From the NCBI GenBank assembly GCA_023398855.1, contig JAEWRS010000281.1:1-5194 (forward strand): a stretch of 5,194 bases of DNA. Direction: 5' to 3'. Under the pieces are notes generated by a model. That model saw nothing but the letters and a program-made list of their open reading frames with translations, did not search any database and was not told the origin of the DNA. The translations under genes and the position numbers were made by a program. Positions 1 through 5,194 of the stretch are shown piece by piece. The stretch is from Bacillota bacterium (GTDB taxonomy: Bacteria > Bacillota > Clostridia > Lachnospirales > Lachnospiraceae). How positions within the stretch are numbered: the stretch's first letter is position 1; every line of letters starts with the position of its first letter.

Positions 1-1792
1 TTGTATGACACGGCTCAGGTTTGTATTAAAGGACACTGCTATTCCAAAGGATTCTGATGTTGAAAAGGTGCCGGGAGTGATCCGGGTGGTGCGCCAGGGC
101 GGGCAATACCAGATCGTTATTGGCAACGAGGTAGGAAGTGTACACAAGGAACTGTTAAAACTGGGACATTTTGAGGAGAGCACAGGCGGAATTGATAATG
201 GCCCCAAGGAAAATTTGTTTTTCCGCTTAAGCGGCTTTGTAGCAGGCTGTGTGACTCCTCTGCTTCCGGCCATGCTGGGATGCGGTATGATCAAGGTCGT
301 TTTAACTCTTCTCATGACCTTTGGACTGGTGGATACTGCTGGAAGTACTTATGTGATTTTAAATGCAGCAGGCGACACATTCTTTTACTTTATGCCTATT
401 TTGCTTGCGATGACAACGGCAAAGCGCCTTGGATCCAACATTTATCTGGCAATGGCAGTGGGAGCACTTCTGATCCATCCGGACATTTCGGCACTTTTAG
501 GCAATGGAAATACAACGTATTTCGGCATTCCGGTAATATCAGCCGTGTATTCTTCCTCCGTACTTCCGGTGCTTCTCATGGTACCGCTTATGGGGTATAT
601 TGAGCGGTTTGCAGATAAGATCTGCCCAAACATTGTAAAGGTGTTTTTAAAGCCTCTGATTGTAATTTTTATTTCAGTACCCATTGCTCTTGTAGTAGTA
701 GGGCCCCTTGGAAGCATCCTTGGAGGTTATCTGGCTTCCGGTATCAGCTTTTTGTATGATAAGGCCGGCTGGCTTACCATTATGCTGCTTTCAGCTGCCA
801 TGCCGTTTATTGTTATGACTGGTATGCATTATGCGCTGATCCCATTAATGACCATTGGTTTCACCAGTCTTGGCTTTGATGCAATCCTGATTGTTACCAT
901 GTTTTGCTCGAACCTGGCCCAGGGCGGTGCTTCTCTTGGTGTTGCGTTAAAAACAAAGGATGAAAACGTAAAATCTACCGCCTCAGCAGCTGGTGTCTCT
1001 GCCATTGTTGCAGGCATTACAGAACCAGCTATGTATGGTGTGACCCTAAAGTATAAAACTCCTATGATTGCTTCTGTTATTGCTGCGGGCATATCAGGTC
1101 TTTATGCTGGAATTACTCATTTAGTGGCCTATTCCTTCGGCGGTTCTCCCTCTGGTTTATCTCTTATCCAGATGATTGGAGGCAATAGCTTTGGCAACAT
1201 GATTAACGGAGTGATCGCCCTGGTGATCTCTGTGTCAGCTTCTTTTATTCTTACCCTGATCCTCTATAAGCCGATGGAAGCGTCTGAAGAATCGGTATCT
1301 GAACCAGAGACTGCTTCAAAAGAGAAAAAGACATTGGTGGAGACTATTGAGCTGGCAAGCCCTCTTTCTGGGTCTGTAATTGCTTTAACAGAGGTAGATG
1401 ATAAGGTGTTTGCAAGCGGAGTACTGGGAGAAGGTGCAGCAATTATACCGTCAGAAGGAAAAGTATATGCTCCTGCGGATGGAACCATCAGTGCAGTCAT
1501 TGATACCAGGCATGCGGTGGGGATTACCACGGATACGGGAGCAGAGGTATTGATCCATGTGGGCCTTGATACGGTAGGGCTTAAAGGAGAAGGCTTTACC
1601 CTTCACTGCAAGGAAGGGGACCACGTGGTAAAGGGAACTCTTTTGCTGGAATTTGACATGGAAATGATTAAGGAAGCGGGACTTTCTCTTACGACTCCTG
1701 TGCTGGTATCCAATATGAATGATTTTGTGAGCTTAAAGGTCTGTGAAAACAAGCAGATTAAGGCGGGAGAGAACCTGTTGATTATTGTATAG
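1..1792 (+). CDS. bglF: Beta-glucoside PTS permease, EIIBCA (5' partial)
   Basis: Membrane permease that imports a beta-glucoside and phosphorylates it at C6 using phosphate relayed from HPr. Numbering is from the in-frame ATG at 5. EIIB, up to about residue 55: the codon at 2-4 is Cys, giving CMTRLRF, the EIIB phosphocysteine motif, followed by GGQYQIVIG (32-40). EIIC, about 70-422: many hydrophobic segments, TGMHYALIP (272-280), and the family signature GITEPAMYG (337-345) with its conserved Glu. A charged linker (425-447) leads to EIIA, about 448-595: ASPLSG, His503 in TRHAVGI and the phospho-accepting His518 in VLIHVGLDTV. Their 15-residue spacing matches H75/H90 of E. coli IIA-Glc. The reading frame is open to the window edge, so the true start lies upstream; roughly 20-30 residues are missing. 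The B-C-A order and the GH1 gene downstream favour beta-glucosides, but the exact sugar is not visible and the gene symbol is by family likeness. Any RAT/LicT antiterminator would also lie upstream of the window. Confidence 0.93.
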   Translation, partial: CMTRLRFVLKDTAIPKDSDVEKVPGVIRVVRQGGQYQIVIGNEVGSVHKELLKLGHFEESTGGIDNGPKENLFFRLSGFVAGCVTPLLPAMLGCGMIKVVLTLLMTFGLVDTAGSTYVILNAAGDTFFYFMPILLAMTTAKRLGSNIYLAMAVGALLIHPDISALLGNGNTTYFGIPVISAVYSSSVLPVLLMVPLMGYIERFADKICPNIVKVFLKPLIVIFISVPIALVVVGPLGSILGGYLASGISFLYDKAGWLTIMLLSAAMPFIVMTGMHYALIPLMTIGFTSLGFDAILIVTMFCSNLAQGGASLGVALKTKDENVKSTASAAGVSAIVAGITEPAMYGVTLKYKTPMIASVIAAGISGLYAGITHLVAYSFGGSPSGLSLIQMIGGNSFGNMINGVIALVISVSASFILTLILYKPMEASEESVSEPETASKEKKTLVETIELASPLSGSVIALTEVDDKVFASGVLGEGAAIIPSEGKVYAPADGTISAVIDTRHAVGITTDTGAEVLIHVGLDTVGLKGEGFTLHCKEGDHVVKGTLLLEFDMEMIKEAGLSLTTPVLVSNMNDFVSLKVCENKQIKAGENLLIIV

Positions 1793-1841
1793 TCCAATCA
1801 AGCAAAAAAAGGAATGGCAGATAACTGCCTGACTCATGTTG

Positions 1842-3294
<1,453 letters not shown>

Positions 3295-3318
3295 TAAGCA
3301 GGGGAGCTGATTTAGACT

Positions 3319-3346
3319 GAGGGCATCTTTAAGATGTCCTCTTTTT
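3319..3346 (+). terminator. Intrinsic terminator after the PTS/GH1 unit
   Basis: Inverted repeat 3319-3327 (GAGGGCATC) pairs with 3333-3341 (GATGTCCTC). This makes a nine-pair stem with one G-U pair and a five-base TTTAA loop, immediately followed by five T (3342-3346). It begins 24 bases after the GH1 stop, the expected place for the end of the operon. The reverse strand lacks a matching T-run, so it should work in the + direction only. Confidence 0.9.
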
Positions 3347-3347
3347 G

Positions 3348-3356
3348 TGGTATGAT
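3348..3356 (+). promoter_or_regulatory. Candidate upstream promoter, extended -10 (weak)
   Basis: TGG-TATGAT fits an extended -10 (TGn plus 5/6 of TATAAT) directly after the terminator T-run. The -35 position 17 bases upstream (3328-3333, TTTAAG) matches only three of six consensus bases and lies inside the terminator stem-loop. If used, it would give the response regulator an mRNA leader of about 105 bases. It could equally be a chance match in AT-rich DNA. Confidence 0.3.
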
Positions 3357-3360
3357 TAAG

Positions 3361-3420
3361 TATATTTTTTTACGAATGAAAAACCAGGCACGGAAATTAT
3401 TCACTTATATTTTTTTTTCG
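3361..3420 (+). repeat. Paired TATA-plus-T-tract direct repeat, 45-base period
   Basis: TATA followed by seven T then ACG (3361-3374) recurs as TATA followed by nine T then CG (3406-3420), offset by 45 bases. The second copy lies just upstream of the better -10 box, so the T-tracts could bend DNA, help RNA polymerase alpha contacts, or be part of a regulator site. The low complexity makes chance a real alternative. Confidence 0.35.
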
Positions 3421-3427
3421 GATTTAA

Positions 3428-3433
3428 TATAAT
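3428..3433 (+). promoter_or_regulatory. Probable promoter -10 box of the response regulator gene
   Basis: A perfect TATAAT ends 36 bases before the regulator ATG, predicting transcription from about 3440 and a leader near 30 bases. No good -35 exists: the hexamer at 17-base spacing (3405-3410, TTATAT) matches only two of six positions, and TTCACT (3400-3405) is better but 22 bases away. The weak -35 suggests activator dependence, possibly autoregulation by the AraC-type regulator itself; that part is inference. Confidence 0.6.
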
Positions 3434-3455
3434 CTAGTCATGAACGTGGGCAGAC

Positions 3456-3461
3456 AGGGGG
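3456..3461 (+). promoter_or_regulatory. Ribosome binding site of the response regulator
   Basis: AGGGGG sits eight bases before the ATG at 3470 and resembles the consensus AGGAGG. Together with the receiver-domain N-terminus MVKIFLAEDE beginning exactly at that ATG, it fixes the start. Confidence 0.75.
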
Positions 3462-3469
3462 CATAGGGT

Positions 3470-5098
3470 ATGGTTAAGATTTTTCTTGCTGAGGATGAAA
3501 AAATAGTCCGTGAGGGAATTAAGAATGGGATTCCCTGGGAAAGGTATGGATTTGAGTTTGCGGGGGAGGCACCTGATGGGGAATTGGCCTATCCCCTCAT
3601 CTTAAAATCTAAGCCAGATATCCTGCTGACAGATATCCGGATGCCTTTTATGGATGGGCTTGAGCTGGCAGAGCTGGTAAAAAAGCAGCTTCCTGGCATC
3701 CGTATCATGTTTTTCAGCGGGTATGATGACTTTGAGTATGCAAAGAGAGCCATAAAGATCGGCGCGGCGGATTATCTTTTAAAGCCTGTCAGCAGCAGCC
3801 AGCTTTTGGAGGCTTTGGAGAGGCTGAGCGAGGTTATTATCCAGGAAAGAAATGAGAAGGGGTATAAGCTGGAGTTTTTAAAGCAGCAGGAGGAAAGGAA
3901 ACGGATGGAGAGGGACCGTCTGTTTGACACCATTGTGTCAGGAAAGTTAGGCCTTCAGGAGATTTTGTTAAAGGGTCAGGAACACAGCTTATCTCTCAGC
4001 GCTCCGGTATATAATCTGGTTTTATTCCAGCCCAGGATGGTACATGGACAAGAGTCGTGTATGGATCAGGGAGTTCATTTTGATGAGATGATAAAGGAGC
4101 AGTTTGAAGGCAGGACGGAGGTTGTGGTTTTTAACCGGCTGACAGAAGGTTATGCTTTCCTTGTCATGGGGAATGATCAGGAGGATCTGGAAAAACGGGT
4201 GGCGTTGTGCTCTGACCGTTTGGTACGTCTTGTGGAATCCTGCCCGGGAATGGAGTATTTTGGGGGGATTGGAGCTCCGGTCCGCAGGCTCAGTGAGTTA
4301 AGAATCTGCTTTAAGGCGGCCAGCCGGGCATACGCCTGGCGTTATATGCTGGAATACAACCAGTTTCTTACGGCAGAGGCAGCAGTCCGGCTTCATGATG
4401 ATTCCGGAAGTATCAGTCTGGAGGGAATGGATATAACAAAGCTGGGCCGGGACATTGTTCCCAATTTTCTTAAAAACGGTTCTGTTCCTGAGGTGAAGTA
4501 TTTTCTGGAGGAATATTTTGAAGCCTGCGGAAATAATTTTAAGTCCCTGATCTTCCGACAGTATTTGCTGGTGGATATCTATCTTGCCGCGGTAAGCTTT
4601 GTTGCCCAGCTAGGGTTTGAACCGGAGCAGGTACTAAAGGAATTCGGAGATGCAGAGACCATAAGGCCTTGGGTGGGATCGGCAGAGGCAGCGGTAAAAT
4701 ATGCCAGAGAGATTCTGACAAAGGCAGTCACTCTCCGTACCACCTGTTCTCAGAAAAAATACCGCCTGGTTCTTGATAAGGCCAGGGATTATATTGAAAA
4801 CCATTATCAGGATGAGGATATTTCCTTATATATTGTCTCATCTACTGTGAATATCAGCCCAAATCATTTCAGCACCATATTCAGCCAGGAAATGGGAATT
4901 ACCTTTGTGGAGTATTTGACAAAAGTACGCATGGAGGCTGCGAAAGAGCTGCTTTTAAAAACAGACCTTCGGGCTTCGGAGATTGGGTACCAGGTGGGAT
5001 ATAAGGATCCACACTATTTCAGCTACATATTTAAAAAAACACATGGAATTACACCCAAAGCATTCCGGTCAGGGGGCAGAAATGAAGTGCAAACGTGA
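3470..5098 (+). CDS. yesN: YesN-family response regulator, receiver plus AraC DNA-binding domain
   Basis: Cytoplasmic transcription factor of a two-component system; phosphorylation of the receiver by a sensor kinase controls DNA binding. Receiver domain, about 1-122: acidic residues Glu8/Asp9, phospho-acceptor Asp55 in LLTDIRMP, Ser83 in FFSGYDD and Lys105 in DYLLKP are all present, so it should be phosphorylatable. A charged, probably coiled-coil stretch (about 125-150) leads to a middle region (about 178-300) with GGIGAPVRRLSELR (265-278), resembling the degenerate GGDEF-like domain found in YesN/CdaR-type regulators. The C-terminus (about 432-534) carries two AraC helix-turn-helix motifs, the second ending in the signature VGYKDPHYFSYIFKKTHGIT (509-528) followed by PKAFR. 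Its 542 residues are normal for the family. It has its own upstream promoter and terminator-insulated start. Its last 17 bases overlap the next gene. In related bacteria such regulators usually control carbohydrate uptake operons; the target here is unknown. Confidence 0.93.
   Translation: MVKIFLAEDEKIVREGIKNGIPWERYGFEFAGEAPDGELAYPLILKSKPDILLTDIRMPFMDGLELAELVKKQLPGIRIMFFSGYDDFEYAKRAIKIGAADYLLKPVSSSQLLEALERLSEVIIQERNEKGYKLEFLKQQEERKRMERDRLFDTIVSGKLGLQEILLKGQEHSLSLSAPVYNLVLFQPRMVHGQESCMDQGVHFDEMIKEQFEGRTEVVVFNRLTEGYAFLVMGNDQEDLEKRVALCSDRLVRLVESCPGMEYFGGIGAPVRRLSELRICFKAASRAYAWRYMLEYNQFLTAEAAVRLHDDSGSISLEGMDITKLGRDIVPNFLKNGSVPEVKYFLEEYFEACGNNFKSLIFRQYLLVDIYLAAVSFVAQLGFEPEQVLKEFGDAETIRPWVGSAEAAVKYAREILTKAVTLRTTCSQKKYRLVLDKARDYIENHYQDEDISLYIVSSTVNISPNHFSTIFSQEMGITFVEYLTKVRMEAAKELLLKTDLRASEIGYQVGYKDPHYFSYIFKKTHGITPKAFRSGGRNEVQT
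5071..5076 (+). promoter_or_regulatory. Ribosome binding site of the downstream kinase gene, inside the regulator gene
   Basis: AGGGGG lies five bases before the ATG at 5082 and within the last codons of the response regulator. It is the same hexamer used by the regulator gene and decides the start of the overlapping gene, pointing to coupled translation of the pair. Confidence 0.7.
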
Positions 5099-5194
5099 TT
5101 CAATCAAAGCAAAAATACAGTCCATGCAGGCAATCGTATTTATCCCGGTCATTATTATGATTGGGATATTGCTGTATATGATGGCATGGCAGAA
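5082..5194 (+). CDS. Probable sensor histidine kinase, N-terminus only (3' partial)
   Basis: Thirty-seven codons plus two bases are visible with no stop before the window end. The product begins MKCKRDSIKAKIQSMQ, a basic cytoplasmic tail, then a hydrophobic segment at about 17-35 (AIVFIPVIIMIGILLYMMA) that looks like a signal-anchor or first transmembrane helix. YesM-type kinases typically begin like this, with a short basic segment, one helix, an extracellular sensor region, then a second helix, HAMP and kinase domains; those later parts are outside the window. The gene starts 17 bases before the response regulator stop, in a different frame, with its own ribosome binding site, so it is the natural kinase partner. 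Its identity rests on context and the membrane helix, not on any catalytic motif. A later ATG at 5124 has no clear ribosome binding site. A different membrane protein remains possible. Confidence 0.7.
   Translation, partial: MKCKRDSIKAKIQSMQAIVFIPVIIMIGILLYMMAWQ

Noticed and set aside
280..603. Plus-strand open frame of 107 codons in another frame of the permease gene
   Set aside because: It overlaps transmembrane-coding sequence of the real frame, and its product has no family resemblance.
960..974. Catabolite-response-element-like ATGAAAACGTAAAAT
   Set aside because: The left half fits a cre site, but the required CA at the right end is absent, the dyad symmetry is poor, and it lies deep inside the EIIC coding region.
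442..1092. Reverse-strand open frames opposite the permease (442-717 and 829-1092)
   Set aside because: They lie opposite a well-conserved EIIC domain, show no recognisable domain or ribosome binding site, and are best explained as shadow frames.
1816..1829. Small hairpin GGCAG-ATAA-CTGCC between the permease and GH1 genes
   Set aside because: The stem is only five pairs and has no T-run on the + strand, so it is not a + strand terminator. The T-run on the reverse strand is separated from it by several bases and no reverse gene needs terminating.
4539..4721. Reverse-strand 60-codon frame opposite the response regulator
   Set aside because: Proline/leucine-rich shadow of the regulator coding sequence with no start signal or known domain.

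Overview
The window suggests a low-to-moderate-GC Firmicute, most likely a saccharolytic clostridium of the Lachnospiraceae (Lacrimispora/Enterocloster-like). This rests on codon choice by eye, AGAGGTG/AGGGGG-type ribosome binding sites, TATAAT-type promoter boxes, a stem-loop-plus-T-run terminator, and a PTS/GH1 pair beside a YesN-type response regulator. The genus is an inference; no marker gene is present. All genes lie on the + strand.

Layout. Positions 1-1792 hold a beta-glucoside PTS permease (EIIBCA) whose 5' end is cut off by the window edge. The first in-frame ATG is not the real start, because the codon before it (2-4) encodes the EIIB phosphorylation-site cysteine. After a 62-base gap with a ribosome binding site come 1855-3294, a full-length GH1 6-phospho-beta-glucosidase. 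A strong intrinsic terminator (3319-3346) closes this unit. An AT-rich intergenic region follows with two candidate promoters and a repeated TATA-plus-T-tract motif. Positions 3470-5098 encode a full-length YesN/AraC-type response regulator. Its last 17 bases overlap the start of a further gene (5082 to the window end). Only 37 codons of that gene are visible; they show a basic N-terminus and one membrane helix, as expected of the partner sensor histidine kinase (YesM type).

How the genes work together. The permease phosphorylates an aryl- or alkyl-beta-glucoside or cellobiose-like sugar as it imports it. The GH1 enzyme then splits the 6-phosphoglucoside into glucose-6-phosphate and the aglycone or second sugar. 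The two-component genes form a separate transcription unit. Whether they control the PTS operon or a sugar-uptake operon beyond the window cannot be decided here.

The region is well conserved in type. I found no broken gene, RNA gene, mobile element or CRISPR array, and no convincing sign of an undescribed system. The points worth a second look are the misleading ATG of the permease, the promoter region of the regulator and the translationally coupled regulator/kinase junction.
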